From: Pseudomonas sp. HOU2
Lineage (GTDB): Bacteria > Pseudomonadota > Gammaproteobacteria > Pseudomonadales > Pseudomonadaceae
Assembly (NCBI RefSeq): GCF_040729435.1
Contig: NZ_CP160398.1
Span: 3,720,001 to 3,784,000 of the forward strand
DNA: 64,000 bases
Direction of reading: 5' to 3'
Shown here: positions 1-11,000 of the stretch, one piece after another
How positions within the stretch are numbered: the stretch's first letter is position 1
Layout of the letters: each line of letters opens with the position of its first letter
Notes under the pieces: model-generated
Databases searched by the model: none
What the model was told of the DNA's origin: nothing
What the model saw: the letters and a program-made list of their open reading frames with translations, nothing else
Position numbers and translations under genes: made by a program

Positions 1-763
1 AGGTCGCGGTGCGGCCATAAGCGTCGGCAACGTTGTGGACAACGTATTTCAGCGTCTGAACTTCGTCAGCTTTTTTCACCAGGGTGTTGAACTTGACACC
101 GATTTCGTTCTGACCGGCGGTCGCCACTTCGTGGTGGTGAACTTCAACGGTCTGGCCCATCTCTTCCAGTGCGTTGCACATGGCAGTACGGATTTCGTGG
201 TCGTGGTCGAACGGCGGAACCGGGAAGTAGCCGCCTTTGATACCAGGACGGTGGCCTTTGTTGCCGCCTTCGATGTCCTGGTCGGACATCCACGAGCCTT
301 GTTCGGAGTAGATCTTGAACATCGAGCCGGAGATGTCGGATTTGAACTTCACTTCGTCGAAGATGAAGAATTCTGGTTCTGGACCGGCGAAGACGGTGTC
401 ACCAATACCGGTGGTCTTCAGGTATTCCTCGGCGCGGTGCGCGATGGCACGCGGGTCGCGATCGTAACCTTGCATGGTCGAAGGTTCGATGATGTCGCAG
501 ACCAGGATCAGGGTCGCGTCTTCGGTGAACGGGTCGAGAACGGCAGTATCGTCGTCCGGCAGCAGGATCATGTCGGAGGCTTCGATGCCTTTCCAGCCAG
601 CGATGGAGGAACCGTCGAACATCTTGCCGACTTCGAAGAAGTCGTCTTCCAGCGCATCGCGAGCCGGCATGGTCACGTGGTGCTGAGTGCCTTTGGTGTC
701 CGTGAAGCGCAGATCAATCCACTTGACGTCATGATCTTTGATGAGTTGAACCGACTTCGACAT
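1..763 (-). CDS. glnA: Glutamine synthetase type I, N-terminal part (runs off window)
   Basis: Makes glutamine from glutamate, ammonia and ATP in the cytoplasm; the central nitrogen-assimilation enzyme. Reading the minus strand from the ATG at 763 gives [20 protein letters not shown], the usual start of the ~469-residue GlnA. About 254 residues are visible: the beta-grasp N-domain and the start of the catalytic domain, including [10 protein letters not shown], a metal-binding Glu region, and [16 protein letters not shown] ribosome site lies just upstream (about 770-774 on the minus strand). The C-terminal half, with the adenylylation tyrosine, is outside the window. A sigma54 promoter and an NtrC-like site upstream indicate nitrogen control. 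Confidence 0.97.
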   Translation of the reverse strand, partial: MSKSVQLIKDHDVKWIDLRFTDTKGTQHHVTMPARDALEDDFFEVGKMFDGSSIAGWKGIEASDMILLPDDDTAVLDPFTEDATLILVCDIIEPSTMQGYDRDPRAIAHRAEEYLKTTGIGDTVFAGPEPEFFIFDEVKFKSDISGSMFKIYSEQGSWMSDQDIEGGNKGHRPGIKGGYFPVPPFDHDHEIRTAMCNALEEMGQTVEVHHHEVATAGQNEIGVKFNTLVKKADEVQTLKYVVHNVADAYGRTAT

Positions 764-859
764 AGTGTCCTCCGGGTGGCTTAGGGCTTGGTAGTGGATG
801 CCCTTAATAGGGGTGATGCCGGCGCAGATACTCTGCCAAGGCAACCTGCCTCACAAGGG

Positions 860-875
860 AGCAAATTGCATGCCA
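860..875 (-). promoter_or_regulatory. Sigma54 promoter of glnA
   Basis: On the minus strand the sequence reads TGGCATGCAATTTGCT. It has the GG (-24) and GC (-12) elements separated by exactly 10 bases and matches the TGGCAC-N5-TTGC consensus with one change. Transcription would begin near 849, giving a leader of roughly 85 nt before the glnA ATG. Confidence 0.8.
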
Positions 876-978
876 GTGCCCCAGCATGGGTTTTTTGCCC
901 CAAATTCACGCTTGCAGCACTGCAAAGCGTCATAAAGGCGAAAATCTCGCCCCTTAATGTAGCGCCTCAAATCAAAAA

Positions 979-995
979 TGACCCGTTTTGGTGCA
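979..995. promoter_or_regulatory. Probable NtrC enhancer site for glnA
   Basis: TGACCCGTTTTGGTGCA resembles the NtrC consensus TGCACCA-N3-TGGTGCA: one half-site is perfect (TTGGTGCA) and the other degenerate (TG..CC). It lies about 130-145 bp upstream of the predicted glnA start of transcription, a normal enhancer distance. Only one clear site was seen. Confidence 0.55.
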
Positions 996-1020
996 AGGAA
1001 AACCTTCTGCATATTAACTG

Positions 1021-1049
1021 GTTAAACCTTGAGCAATTTCCGCTATAAT
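1021..1049 (+). promoter_or_regulatory. Sigma70-type promoter of thiI
   Basis: A perfect TATAAT (1044-1049) is preceded by a weak -35 (GTTAAA, 1021-1026) with a 17-base spacer. Transcription would start near 1056 and leave a short leader before thiI. The rest of the 764-1091 gap holds the glnA control sites and no gene. Confidence 0.6.
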
Positions 1050-1091
1050 CCGCGCCCCCCTTTTTCGGCTGGCCCTGCGCGCGCTGTTTTC

Positions 1092-2546
1092 ATGAAACTA
1101 ATCGTAAAAGTCTTCCCCGAGATCACCATCAAAAGCCGCCCTGTCCGGATGCGTTTCATCCGCCAGCTGGCCAAGAACATCCGCGCCGTGCTCCGCGATC
1201 TGGACCCGGCCGTGGTGGTGAACGGTGTGTGGGACAATCTCGAGCTGGAAACCCGCGTTACCGACCCCAAAGCCTTGAAAGAGATGGGCGAGCGCCTGGT
1301 CTGCACCCCCGGTGTCGCGCACTTTCTGCAGATCGACGAGTACCCGCTGGGCGACTTCGACGACATCACCGAGAAGTGCAAGCAGCACTACGGTAATGAG
1401 CTGGCCGGGAAGATTTTCTCGGTGCGCTGCAAGCGTGCCGGCAAGCATCCGTTCAGCTCGATGGACGTCGAAAAATACGTCGGCAGCAAGCTGCGTCGTG
1501 AGTGCGGTGCTGCCGGAATCGACCTCAAAGACCCGCAAATCGAAGTTCGCATCGAAGTTCGCGACCAACGGTTGTTTGTGATCCACAGCCAGCACAACGG
1601 CATCGGCGGCTACCCGCTCGGCGCCCTGGAGCAGACGCTGGTATTGATGTCCGGCGGCTTTGACTCGACGGTTGCCGCATACCAGATCATGCGTCGCGGC
1701 CTGATGGCACATTTCTGCTTCTTCAATCTGGGTGGGCGTGCCCACGAATTGGGCGTGATGGAAGTCGCGCATTTCATCTGGAAGAAGTACGGCAGCTCGC
1801 AACGCGTGCTATTTGTCAGTGTTCCGTTCGAAGAGGTTTTGGGCGAAATTCTCGGCAAAGTCGATAACAGTCATATGGGCGTCGTATTGAAGCGTATGAT
1901 GTTGCGCGCATCCTCGGCCATCGCCGACCGCCTGCACATCGACGCGCTGGTCACCGGCGAAGCGATCTCCCAGGTATCGAGCCAGACGCTGCCGAACCTG
2001 TCGGTGATCGACTGCGTGACCGACAAACTGGTCCTGCGCCCACTGATCGTGGCACACAAGCAGGACATCATCGACACGGCCAACGAGATCGGCACCGCCG
2101 ATTTCGCCCGGCACATGCCGGAATACTGCGGGGTCATCTCGGTCAATCCGAAGACCGCCGCCAAGCGCCACCGTGTTGAGCACGAAGAGAAAGAATTCGA
2201 CATGGCAGTCCTCGAGCGTGCGCTCGAAAATGCCAAACTGGTGCCGATCGATCGGGTGATCGACGAATTGGGCCAGGACTTGCAGATCGAAGAAGTCGGC
2301 GAAGCGCTGGCCGGTCAGATCGTCATCGACATCCGTCACCCGGATGCGGCCGAGGATGACCCGCTGGAACTCGCCGGCATAGAAGTACAGACGATGCCGT
2401 TCTACGCAGTGAACGCTCGTTTCAAGGAGCTGGATCCGACTCGCCAGTACCTGCTGTATTGCGACAAAGGCGTGATGAGTCGCCTGCATGCTCACCATTT
2501 GCTCAGTGAGGGGCATGCCAATGTGCGCGTTTATCGACCGAGCTAA
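1092..2546 (+). CDS. thiI: tRNA uracil 4-sulfurtransferase ThiI
   Basis: Transfers persulfide sulfur to uridine-8 of tRNA and supplies sulfur for the thiamine thiazole. The 484-residue protein has an N-terminal ferredoxin-like/THUMP region (about 1-165), an ATP-binding PP-loop SGGFDS at residues 187-192, and a C-terminal rhodanese domain. Cys457 (LLYCDKG) corresponds to the persulfide-carrying cysteine of E. coli ThiI (Cys456); Cys346 (PEYCGVI) matches its resolving partner. I chose the ATG at 1092 ([10 protein letters not shown]), although an in-frame start exists upstream at 1029, because homologues begin here and the upstream part overlaps the promoter. No clear ribosome site precedes it. 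Confidence 0.95.
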   Translation: MKLIVKVFPEITIKSRPVRMRFIRQLAKNIRAVLRDLDPAVVVNGVWDNLELETRVTDPKALKEMGERLVCTPGVAHFLQIDEYPLGDFDDITEKCKQHYGNELAGKIFSVRCKRAGKHPFSSMDVEKYVGSKLRRECGAAGIDLKDPQIEVRIEVRDQRLFVIHSQHNGIGGYPLGALEQTLVLMSGGFDSTVAAYQIMRRGLMAHFCFFNLGGRAHELGVMEVAHFIWKKYGSSQRVLFVSVPFEEVLGEILGKVDNSHMGVVLKRMMLRASSAIADRLHIDALVTGEAISQVSSQTLPNLSVIDCVTDKLVLRPLIVAHKQDIIDTANEIGTADFARHMPEYCGVISVNPKTAAKRHRVEHEEKEFDMAVLERALENAKLVPIDRVIDELGQDLQIEEVGEALAGQIVIDIRHPDAAEDDPLELAGIEVQTMPFYAVNARFKELDPTRQYLLYCDKGVMSRLHAHHLLSEGHANVRVYRPS

Positions 2547-2685
2547 GTGCCCGGGGCTGTTTGCCTGTGGCCTGCGTCACCGGCCCCCCGACACCGCCGT
2601 CAAGCTGTAACGGCCATGCCGGACACTACTGTTAATCGCTGCCAAGACTTGTCAGCAAACCGAATCCTCTGATCGAGATACACAA

Positions 2686-4506
2686 GTGATCGAAAATCTA
2701 CGTAACATCGCCATCATTGCCCACGTTGACCATGGTAAGACCACCCTGGTAGACAAACTCCTGCGTCAATCCGGCACCCTGGAGCGCAACGAGCTCAACG
2801 ACGAGCGCGTGATGGACTCCAACGACCAGGAAAAAGAGCGCGGTATTACCATTCTGGCGAAAAACACCGCCATCAACTGGAACGGCTACCACATCAACAT
2901 CGTGGACACCCCGGGCCACGCCGACTTCGGCGGCGAAGTAGAACGCGTAATGTCGATGGTTGACTCCGTTCTGCTGCTGGTTGACGCTCAAGACGGCCCT
3001 ATGCCGCAAACCCGTTTCGTGACCAAGAAGGCGTTCGAAGCCGGCCTGCGTCCAATCGTGGTGATCAACAAGGTTGACCGTCCAGGCGCGCGTCCGGACT
3101 GGGTTCTGGACCAGATCTTCGACCTGTTCGACAACCTCGGTGCTACCGAAGAACAACTGGACTTCCAGGTTGTTTACGCTTCGGCTCTGAACGGCATCGC
3201 CGGTCTGGATCACACCGCCATGGGCGAAGACATGACTGCGCTGTACCAGGCAGTTGTCGACCACGTTCCGCCTCCGGCCGTTGACCGTGACGGTCCGTTC
3301 CAGATGCAGATCTCCGCTCTGGACTACAACAGCTTCCTGGGTGTTATCGGTGTTGGCCGTATCGCTCGTGGTCGCGTCAAGCCGAACACCCCGGTTGTCG
3401 CGATCAGCGCCGACGGCAAGCGCCGCAACGGTCGTATCCTGAAGCTGATGGGTCACCACGGTCTGCACCGCATTGACGTTGAAGAAGCAGCAGCCGGCGA
3501 CATCGTCTGCATCAGCGGCTTCGACGAGCTGTTCATCTCCGACACCCTGTGCGACATCAACACCGTCGAGGCGATGAAGCCGCTGACCGTTGACGAGCCA
3601 ACCGTTTCGATGACCTTCCAGGTAAACGACTCGCCATTCTGCGGTAAAGAAGGCAAGTTCGTGACCTCCCGTAACATCAAGGATCGTCTGGACAAAGAGC
3701 TGCTGTACAACGTTGCACTGCGCGTTGAAGAAGGCGACTCGGCTGACAAGTTCAAGGTATCCGGGCGTGGTGAGCTGCACCTCTCGGTACTGATCGAAAC
3801 CATGCGTCGCGAAGGCTTCGAGCTGGCCCTGGGCCGTCCTGAAGTGATCATCCGTGAAGTTGACGGCGTGAAGCAGGAACCGTTCGAAAACGTCACCATC
3901 GACATCCCTGAAGAATCCCAGGGCAAGGTCATGGAAGAGATGGGTCTGCGTAAGGGCGACCTGAGCAACATGGTGCCGGATGGCAAGGGCCGTGTTCGTC
4001 TGGAATACAACATCCCTGCTCGCGGTCTGATCGGTTTCCGTAACCAGTTCCTGACCCTGACCAACGGTGCTGGCATCCTGACCTCGATCTTCGACCGTTA
4101 CGCTCCAGTGAAGTCGGGCCACATGTCCGGCCGTCAGAACGGCGTTCTGGTTTCGGTTGAAACCGGCAAGGCACTGACCTACTCGCTGGAAACCCTGCAG
4201 GCTCGTGGCAAGCTGTTCGTAGAACACGGCCAGGAGATCTACAACGGTCAGATCGTTGGTCAGAACAGCCGCGACAACGACCTGGGTGTGAACCCAACCA
4301 AAGGCAAGAAGCTCGACAACATGCGTGCTTCGGGTAAAGACGAAACCATCGCTCTGGTACCACCTGTTCGCTTCACTCTGGAACAGGCTCTGGAATACAT
4401 CCAGGAAGACGAGCTGTGCGAAGTCACGCCTAAGTCCATCCGTCTTCGCAAGAAGATCCTGGACGAAAGCGAGCGTACCCGCGCTGCCAAGAAAGCCAAG
4501 GCATAA
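2686..4506 (+). CDS. typA: Ribosome-associated GTPase TypA/BipA
   Basis: Translational GTPase of the EF-G/LepA family that acts on ribosomes, in assembly and in stress or low-temperature adaptation. The 606 residues match the family length. G1 is AHVDHGKTT near residue 12, the switch region carries ERGITI, G3 is DTPGHADF and G4 is NKVDRP. Domains II, III and V and the BipA-specific C-terminal domain follow. The start is a GTG at 2686 giving [10 protein letters not shown], standard for the family. It is preceded by a 139-nt gap after thiI and closed by a strong terminator, so it is probably its own unit. Confidence 0.96.
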   Translation: MIENLRNIAIIAHVDHGKTTLVDKLLRQSGTLERNELNDERVMDSNDQEKERGITILAKNTAINWNGYHINIVDTPGHADFGGEVERVMSMVDSVLLLVDAQDGPMPQTRFVTKKAFEAGLRPIVVINKVDRPGARPDWVLDQIFDLFDNLGATEEQLDFQVVYASALNGIAGLDHTAMGEDMTALYQAVVDHVPPPAVDRDGPFQMQISALDYNSFLGVIGVGRIARGRVKPNTPVVAISADGKRRNGRILKLMGHHGLHRIDVEEAAAGDIVCISGFDELFISDTLCDINTVEAMKPLTVDEPTVSMTFQVNDSPFCGKEGKFVTSRNIKDRLDKELLYNVALRVEEGDSADKFKVSGRGELHLSVLIETMRREGFELALGRPEVIIREVDGVKQEPFENVTIDIPEESQGKVMEEMGLRKGDLSNMVPDGKGRVRLEYNIPARGLIGFRNQFLTLTNGAGILTSIFDRYAPVKSGHMSGRQNGVLVSVETGKALTYSLETLQARGKLFVEHGQEIYNGQIVGQNSRDNDLGVNPTKGKKLDNMRASGKDETIALVPPVRFTLEQALEYIQEDELCEVTPKSIRLRKKILDESERTRAAKKAKA

Positions 4507-4530
4507 GATTTAGCCCAGGCTGAAAAAAAA

Positions 4531-4566
4531 CGCCCCCGGTCGAGAGACCGGGGGCGTTTTTGTTTG
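4531..4566 (+). terminator. Rho-independent terminator of typA
   Basis: CGCCCCCGGTC-GAGA-GACCGGGGGCG forms a perfect 11-bp GC-rich stem followed by a T-run; the A-run before the stem would also let it work on the opposite strand. Confidence 0.92.
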
Positions 4567-4597
4567 TCCTGGATTTGTGCGGTGTTCGTGCTGGCCT

Positions 4598-4692
4598 CAT
4601 CGCTGGCAAGCCAGCTCCCACAGGGTTTTGCGTCGCACATGAATCTTGTGTACGACAACAATCAATGTGGGAGCTGGCTTGCCAGCGATGGC
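4598..4692. repeat. REP doublet, family A
   Basis: Two inverted copies (4598-4624 and 4665-4692) of the palindrome CATCGCTGGCAAGCCAGC followed by TCCCACA, with a ~40-nt spacer. This family recurs at 13011, 23243 and 42663. Each arm has an intact copy of the 14-nt sequence that the IS110 element further along has used as its target. Confidence 0.9.
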
Positions 4693-4724
4693 GGCCTGAC
4701 AGGCGCCGAACATTTCAGGAACGA

Positions 4725-5162
4725 TCAGAACTTCTCGATCGACCGCGAATTCTGCACCCGCTCCACTTCTTTCGGCTTGTACGCGCAATACCCCGGCCGC
4801 GGGCCGATTTTCGGGTGGTTGCGGCAGGTGTCCGGGCGCTTGTCATAAATGGTGCACAGGCGGCTCTTACGATCCAGGTAGTAGCAATCGTTGTTGCTCA
4901 TGCGCTGCAGGGTGAAGATCCCCGACTTCTGGTTGAAGCGCTCGACCAGCCCTTCCTTTTGCAGGCGCTTGGCGATGTTCTTTGGCGGATCGCCCAGCTC
5001 GAACTCGTCGACCACGCCGATGCGTACCAGGTCCTTGATCTTGACCTCGACCGGCAGGGTGCAGCAGCTGGAGACACAAGAGCCGCACATCGGGGCCGAA
5101 TATTTGGCCCACGTATCGAGACGGTCGATCTCGGCGGCGGCAATCAGGTTGGGCTTCATCAT
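4725..5162 (-). CDS. YkgJ-family zinc/iron-chelating Cys-cluster protein
   Basis: Small cytoplasmic protein of 145 residues, of the family once called UPF0153/YkgJ, whose cysteines are thought to bind Zn or an Fe-S cluster; the function is unknown. Cys26, Cys29, Cys33 and Cys34 (MCGSCVSSCC) form the N-terminal cluster. A second group (DCYYL, LCTIY, DTCRNHP, GYCAYKP) forms the C-terminal one. The start MMKPNLIAAAEID could also be the second Met at 5159. It converges with typA, is divergent from glgP, and is separated from typA by a terminator and a REP doublet. No operon partner is evident. Confidence 0.85.
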   Translation of the reverse strand: MMKPNLIAAAEIDRLDTWAKYSAPMCGSCVSSCCTLPVEVKIKDLVRIGVVDEFELGDPPKNIAKRLQKEGLVERFNQKSGIFTLQRMSNNDCYYLDRKSRLCTIYDKRPDTCRNHPKIGPRPGYCAYKPKEVERVQNSRSIEKF

Positions 5163-5421
5163 CGGGGGTTACCAGGCGTGTGTGCATCAGGGCGCGCGAT
5201 CATACCGGGACTGGTGGATTTTTGAACAACCTTTCGCCAGATTTTTGCAAATGCCGCGCAAGTGCCATTCAGTCCGGCACGGCCCCTGCATTCATTAGCC
5301 CACTCGCCAAGCTAATGCCGGGCTATCTCATCGTCTTCGGAAAAACTGCCGAACCTGCGCCTCTACCGTCGGTCAGACCGTCTAGGCTCAGACAATTCCC
5401 CGCTCGCTCGAGGTCCTATCG

Positions 5422-7872
5422 ATGACTCAAGAACCACTAGTTCGCGAAGCAGAGGTGGCCGCATTCCGCGATGCCGTCCTGACCAAGCTCACCTATGCAG
5501 TGGGTAAAGACCCGGATCACGCCTTCGACCATGACTGGTTCGAAGCCATTGCCCTGGCGGCACGCGACCACATGGTCGAACACTGGATGGACCACACCCG
5601 GCAGATCTACCGCAAAGGCCAGAAGCGGGTGTATTACCTCTCGCTGGAATTTCTCATCGGTCGTTTGCTCTACGACAGCCTGAGCAATCTCGGCCTGCTC
5701 GACGTCGCCCGTGAGGCGCTGACCGAACTGGGTGTCGATCTGGAACGCATTCGTCTGCTGGAACCCGATGCGGCACTCGGTAACGGCGGCCTCGGACGTC
5801 TGGCGGCGTGCTTCATGGAAAGCATGTCGACCCTCGGCATCGCCGGGCACGGCTACGGCATTCGGTACGAACATGGTCTGTTCCGTCAGGCCATCGTCGA
5901 TGGCTGGCAGCAGGAACAGACCGAGCACTGGCTGGACTTCGGCAACCCGTGGGAATTCGAGCGCCCGGAAGTGGTGTACTCCATTGGCTTCGGCGGCAGC
6001 GTCGAAACCGTGACCGATGCCAGCGGCAAGTCCAAGCAGGTCTGGTCGCCAGCAGAAACCGTACGGGCGATTGCCTACGACACCCCGGTGGTCGGCTGGC
6101 GCGGGGCGAGCGTCAACACCCTGCGTCTGTGGCGCGCCCGAGCCATGGAAGATCTGCACCTGGAGCGTTTCAACGCCGGTGATCACCTGGGCGCTGTCGC
6201 CGAAGTGGCCCGGGCTGAAAGCATTTCGCGCGTGCTTTACCCGGCAGACAGCACTGAGGCCGGGCAGGAGCTGCGCCTGCGTCAGGAATACTTCTTCGTC
6301 GCCGCGTCCTTGCAGGACTTGCTGCGTCGCCATCGCAACATGCACACCTCGGTGCTGACTCTGGGCGATCACGCGGCGATCCAGCTCAACGACACCCACC
6401 CTTCGATCGCCGTCGCCGAACTGATGCGGCAACTGGTCGACGTCTACGACGTGGCCTGGGATGCGGCGTGGCAAGTCACCGTCGATACCTTGTCGTACAC
6501 CAACCACACGCTGCTGCCCGAGGCGCTGGAAACCTGGCCGGTCGGTCTGATGGAACGCATGCTGCCGCGGCACATGCAGATCATTTATCTGATCAACGCC
6601 CAGCACATCGACTCGCTGCGCGCCAAAGGCATTCACGATTTCGACGTGCTGCGCGCGGTGTCGCTGATCGAAGAGGACAACGGGCGCCGGGTGCGCATGG
6701 GCAACCTCGCGTTCCTCGGTTCGCACAGTGTCAACGGCGTGTCGGGGCTGCATACGCAATTGATGCGCAAGACCGTATTCGCCGAACTGCACAAGCTCTA
6801 CCCGGAGCGGATCAACAATAAAACCAACGGCATCACCTTCCGCCGCTGGCTGTTCCAGGCCAACTCCGAACTGACCTCGATGCTGGTCGACTCCCTCGGC
6901 CCGGAGGTGCTGGATAACCCGGAAGAGCGCTTGCTCGATCTGGAACCGTTCGCCGAGCAACCCGCCTTCCGCAAAGCCTTCGCCGAACAGCGCCTGCACA
7001 GCAAAAAGGCCTTGGCCTATCTGATTCACGAGCGGTTGGGGATCGCGGTCAACCCGGCGGCGATGTTCGACGTGCAGGTCAAACGGATCCACGAATACAA
7101 GCGCCAGTTGCTCAACCTGATGCACACCGTGGCGCTGTATCAGGCGATTCGCGCCGAGCCTGAAGTCGACTGGGTACCTCGGGTGAAAATCTTCGCCGGT
7201 AAAGCGGCGGCCAGTTATCACCAGGCCAAACTGATCATCAAGCTGACCAACGACATCGCCCGGGTGGTGAACAACGACCCGACCGTGCGCGGTCTGCTAA
7301 AAGTGGTGTTTTTGCCCAACTACAACGTCAGCCTGGCCGAAAGCATCATTCCGGCGGCGGACTTGTCCGAGCAGATTTCCACGGCCGGCTTCGAAGCTTC
7401 GGGCACCAGTAACATGAAGTTCGGCCTCAACGGTGCGCTGACCATCGGCACCCTCGACGGCGCCAACGTGGAAATGTGCGAGCGCATCGGCGCCGAGCAC
7501 ATGTTCATCTTCGGCCTCAGCGCGCAGCAGGTTGAAGCGCGCAAGCAGAACCACGAGTTCAGTGCGGTGCCGGATATCGCCGCGTCGCATCGTCTGAACG
7601 ATGTGTTGCAAGCGATCCGTAGCGGCGTGTTCTCGCCGGACGATACGTCGCGCTATACCGGGCTGATCGATTCGCTGGTGGACTACGACCGCTTCCTGGT
7701 CTGCGCCGACTTCGATTCCTACTGGGAAGCGCAAAAACGTGTCGATGCGCACTGGCACGATGCCAACAACTGGTGGCGTTCGGCAGTGCTCAACACGGCG
7801 CGGATGGGCTGGTTCTCGTCCGACCGGACGATTCGCGAGTACGCCACGGATATCTGGAAGGCACTGGAGTAA
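5422..7872 (+). CDS. glgP: Glycogen/starch/alpha-glucan phosphorylase
   Basis: Releases glucose-1-phosphate from alpha-1,4-glucans using phosphate and pyridoxal phosphate. At 816 residues it is of normal family length. The PLP-binding segment SGTSNMKFGLNG places the Schiff-base lysine at residue 666. The N-terminal half carries the phosphorylase signatures GNGGLGRLAACF and NDTHPSIAVAELMR. The ATG at 5422 follows AGGTCC weakly; the only alternative would shorten a conserved N-terminus. It stands alone with no other glycogen gene in the window, so supply of glucan must come from genes elsewhere. A REP that can act as a terminator follows the stop. Confidence 0.95.
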   Translation: MTQEPLVREAEVAAFRDAVLTKLTYAVGKDPDHAFDHDWFEAIALAARDHMVEHWMDHTRQIYRKGQKRVYYLSLEFLIGRLLYDSLSNLGLLDVAREALTELGVDLERIRLLEPDAALGNGGLGRLAACFMESMSTLGIAGHGYGIRYEHGLFRQAIVDGWQQEQTEHWLDFGNPWEFERPEVVYSIGFGGSVETVTDASGKSKQVWSPAETVRAIAYDTPVVGWRGASVNTLRLWRARAMEDLHLERFNAGDHLGAVAEVARAESISRVLYPADSTEAGQELRLRQEYFFVAASLQDLLRRHRNMHTSVLTLGDHAAIQLNDTHPSIAVAELMRQLVDVYDVAWDAAWQVTVDTLSYTNHTLLPEALETWPVGLMERMLPRHMQIIYLINAQHIDSLRAKGIHDFDVLRAVSLIEEDNGRRVRMGNLAFLGSHSVNGVSGLHTQLMRKTVFAELHKLYPERINNKTNGITFRRWLFQANSELTSMLVDSLGPEVLDNPEERLLDLEPFAEQPAFRKAFAEQRLHSKKALAYLIHERLGIAVNPAAMFDVQVKRIHEYKRQLLNLMHTVALYQAIRAEPEVDWVPRVKIFAGKAAASYHQAKLIIKLTNDIARVVNNDPTVRGLLKVVFLPNYNVSLAESIIPAADLSEQISTAGFEASGTSNMKFGLNGALTIGTLDGANVEMCERIGAEHMFIFGLSAQQVEARKQNHEFSAVPDIAASHRLNDVLQAIRSGVFSPDDTSRYTGLIDSLVDYDRFLVCADFDSYWEAQKRVDAHWHDANNWWRSAVLNTARMGWFSSDRTIREYATDIWKALE

Positions 7873-7906
7873 CTTTTCGCTCGGCTCGATATAATCAGCG
7901 CGCCGG

Positions 7907-7985
7907 AAAAGATCGCAGCCTTCGGCAGCTCCTACATGGGTGTTCACATAACCCTGTAGGAGCTGCCGAAGGCTGCGATCTTTTT
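7907..7985. repeat. REP doublet, family B, also a likely terminator
   Basis: Inverted copies of GATCGCAGCCTTCGGCAGCT followed by CCTACA are separated by ~20 nt. The left arm is preceded by AAAA and the right arm is followed by TTTTT, so the transcript forms a long hairpin ending in U residues that can stop glgP transcription. Confidence 0.88.
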
Positions 7986-8040
7986 GGATCAGGCTGCGCT
8001 AATCTTCCCGGATTGGCCTTTGCGCTTAGGGATATCGACC

Positions 8041-11000
8041 ATGCAATGGATGTTCATGTTGATCGGGCTGCTGCTCGGCTGGCTGCTCGACGAGTCGTTC
8101 AGCGCCGCGTTGCTGGGTGCACTGCTCGGGCTTGTGATCGGGCAGACGCTGCGCATCGCCCGGCTTGGCTCGCAGGCTGCAGAGCAACAGCGCCAACTTG
8201 AACAGACAAAAGCGGCCTTGCAAGGCGTCGCGCAGCGCCTGTATCTGCTGGAAGGCTCTCCCTCTCACGCGGTGCCAGCGGCAAGTGCGGAACCGGTCAG
8301 CGAGCCTGCCATCGTCGCCGAACAAGCACCCGCCGACGCGCCGGATCTGGTCTGGGAACTCCCACCCGAGCTCGAACCGATCTCTGCCGTTGCCAGCGAA
8401 TCTAGTCAGCCGCTGCCGGCCGATGTCTGGCATCTGGATGCCGTCACCGCCGAGCCAGCACAACCTGCACAACCCGCCGAACCCCGTGGCCCGAACCTGA
8501 TCGAGCGCGGCATCAGCGCTGCGCGCAACTGGCTGTTCGGTGGCAACACCGTGCTGCGGGTCGGCGTGGTGCTGCTGTTCTTCGGTCTGGCTTTCCTGCT
8601 GCGCTATGCCACCGAAGGCATGGTGGTGCCGATCGAATTGCGTTATGCCGGCGTCGCGGCGGCAGCGTTGGCCCTGCTGGCGCTGGGTTGGTGGCTGCGC
8701 AAACGCAACAGCAGTTATGCGCTGATTCTGCAGGGCACCGGGATCGCGGTGCTGTACCTGACGGTGTTTGCGGCGATGCGTCTGCATCCGTTGCTCGATC
8801 CGTCTGCCGCGTTGGGTTTGCTGGTAGCAGTGACGGTGTTTTCGGCGATTCTCGCCATCACTCAGGATGCGCTGGGGCTGGCAGCGGCTGCAGCATTGGG
8901 CGGTTTCGCCGCGCCAATCCTGACCTCGACCGGGGAGGGCAATCATGTCGCGCTGTTCAGCTATTTCGCCTTGCTCAACGCCGGCATTCTCGCCATCGCC
9001 TGGTTCAAGGCCTGGCGCCTGCTTAACCTGATCGGGTTCGTCGGCACGTTCGGCATCGGTTTCGCCTGGGGCTTGCGTTCCTACGCGCCTGAATTGCTGT
9101 GGAGCACCGAGCCGTTCCTGATCCTGTTCTTCCTGATGTACCTGGGCATCGGCCTGTTGTTTGCCCGGCGCAAGTTGCTCGACATGCCCGATGCGCCAGC
9201 GGACGACGATCGCGAGGCGCTGCTGCACTGGTCGGCGCGCAAGGGCGATTACGTCGACGGCACGATGCTGTTCGGCCCGCCGATCGTTGGCTTCGGTCTG
9301 CAGTTTGCGCTGGTGCAGCACCTGGAGTTCGCCGCCGCGTTCAGTGCACTGGCACTGGGCGTGATCTACATGGGCCTGGCGCGGGTGTTGATGGGCGGTC
9401 GCGCCTTGTTGCTGGGTGAAACCTGTCTGGCGCTGGGGGTGATTTTCGCCAGCCTGGCGATCCCGCTGGGCCTCGATGCGCGCTGGACTTCGGCGGCGTG
9501 GGCCGTGGAGGGCGCGGGGATTTTCTGGCTCGGCTTGCGTCAGCAGCGACCGTTCGCCCGAGCGTTTGCCTTGCTGCTGCAACTGGGTTCGGCGCTGGCG
9601 TTCCTCAGTCAGTTGCGGGTCGGCGAAAGCAGCCTGCTCGACGGCGCACCGTTGGGCGCATTGATGCTCGGTATCGCGCTGCTGTTCAGTTTCTATCAGT
9701 TGCGCAAAGCCACGCCGGAACAGGCATCGCCGTGGGAGCGTCAGGGTTTGCCGGTGCTGGCGGCGCTGGGCCTGACCTTCCTGTACCTGCTGGCACCACT
9801 GTTTTTCTTTGTTCAGGCAACAGCGATCAGTTGGGCCTTGGCCGGATTGGTGACCTTGTTTGTCGGCCTGCGCCTGCAATCGCGCACGTTCCTGTTCACC
9901 GCGTTCGCTGTGCAGTTGCTCGGCGTTGCGTTGTTCCTGTTGCGCCTGCAAGGTGCAGGCGAGGATTCGGCGGCGGTGTTCAGCGCCGGGTGGAGTGGTT
10001 TGCTCAGCGCATCCGTGATTGGTCTGGCGTTGATCGGCGGCATGTTGCTGGCGGCGCGCGACGAGATGGTGCGCGGCGATGTGCGGCTGCTACGCGGGTT
10101 GTCGGTGGTGTTGCTGGCGGGGTTGGTGCTGATCAATCTGGCGGTGCTGTTCGTGCTGCCGTGGCAAACCGCGAGTGCGGTGTGGGCGGCGAGCGGTCTG
10201 TTGATCATCTGGCTGAGCCTGTACCTCAAACAGCGCGTGAGTTTTGTCTTTGGGCTGTTGTTGCAGTTGATCGGTGGCGCGGCGTTCTTGTTGGCCGGCC
10301 CCGAGTTGCTCGGGCCGCTGTCCAGCGAAGGACTGCGGCCGTTGGCCCATGGCGGTTTCTGGACGCCGCTGGTACTGGGGCTGGCCGCGCTGGTCGGTGC
10401 CTGGCGTCTGCAACTGGGCAATCACGCCTCGGCCTTCGATGCGCTGAGTTTGCAACGCCTGTCTGAAGTGCTGCTGGTGTGGGGCGCCGGTTGGTGGGCG
10501 TTGGCGTGGGTGAGTGAGGTGCTGCGTTTTGCGCCGCTGAATCTGCAGGCGACGCTGTTGCTGCTGATTGCCGCGCTGAGTGTGGCGCTGTGGACGCTGT
10601 TGTCGCTGCGTCTGAAATGGCCGGCGCTGGGCTTGCTCTGCACTTTGCTGATTCCGGCGGCGGGGCTGGTGCTGCTGGCGGCGTGGTATGCGCGTTATCA
10701 CCCGGCGGCGAACTTCGGCTGGCTGGCGTGGGTATTGGTGTTCGTCGTGCACTTCTTCAGCCTGCGGCGTCTGGCGCCGATGCTGCCGGCGCGGGCCTTG
10801 AGCACGGCGCACGTGCTGGGTTGCTGGCTGCTGATCGGCGTGTTGGCGCTGGAGTTGCGCTACGGCTTGCTGCTGTTGTCCGAACAATACAACGCGTGGC
10901 GCTGGCTGGGCTGGGCGATCCTGCCGAGTCTGTATCTGTTGCTGGCGGCGGCTCCGCGTAAATGGCCATGGCCGGTGGCGGCCTTTGCGCGCGAATACCG

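Noticed and set aside
35..784. 249-codon plus-strand frame at the left edge
   Set aside because: Antisense shadow of glnA, which reads perfectly on the minus strand.
4598..4692. Regular palindromes suggesting a CRISPR array
   Set aside because: Only two inverted copies per site, no repeated spacer spacing and no cas genes; these are REP doublets.
8026..9951. 641-codon open frame antisense to the DUF2339 gene
   Set aside because: Extreme Gln/Arg/Glu composition caused by hydrophobic codons read backwards; the sense strand has a coherent membrane protein.
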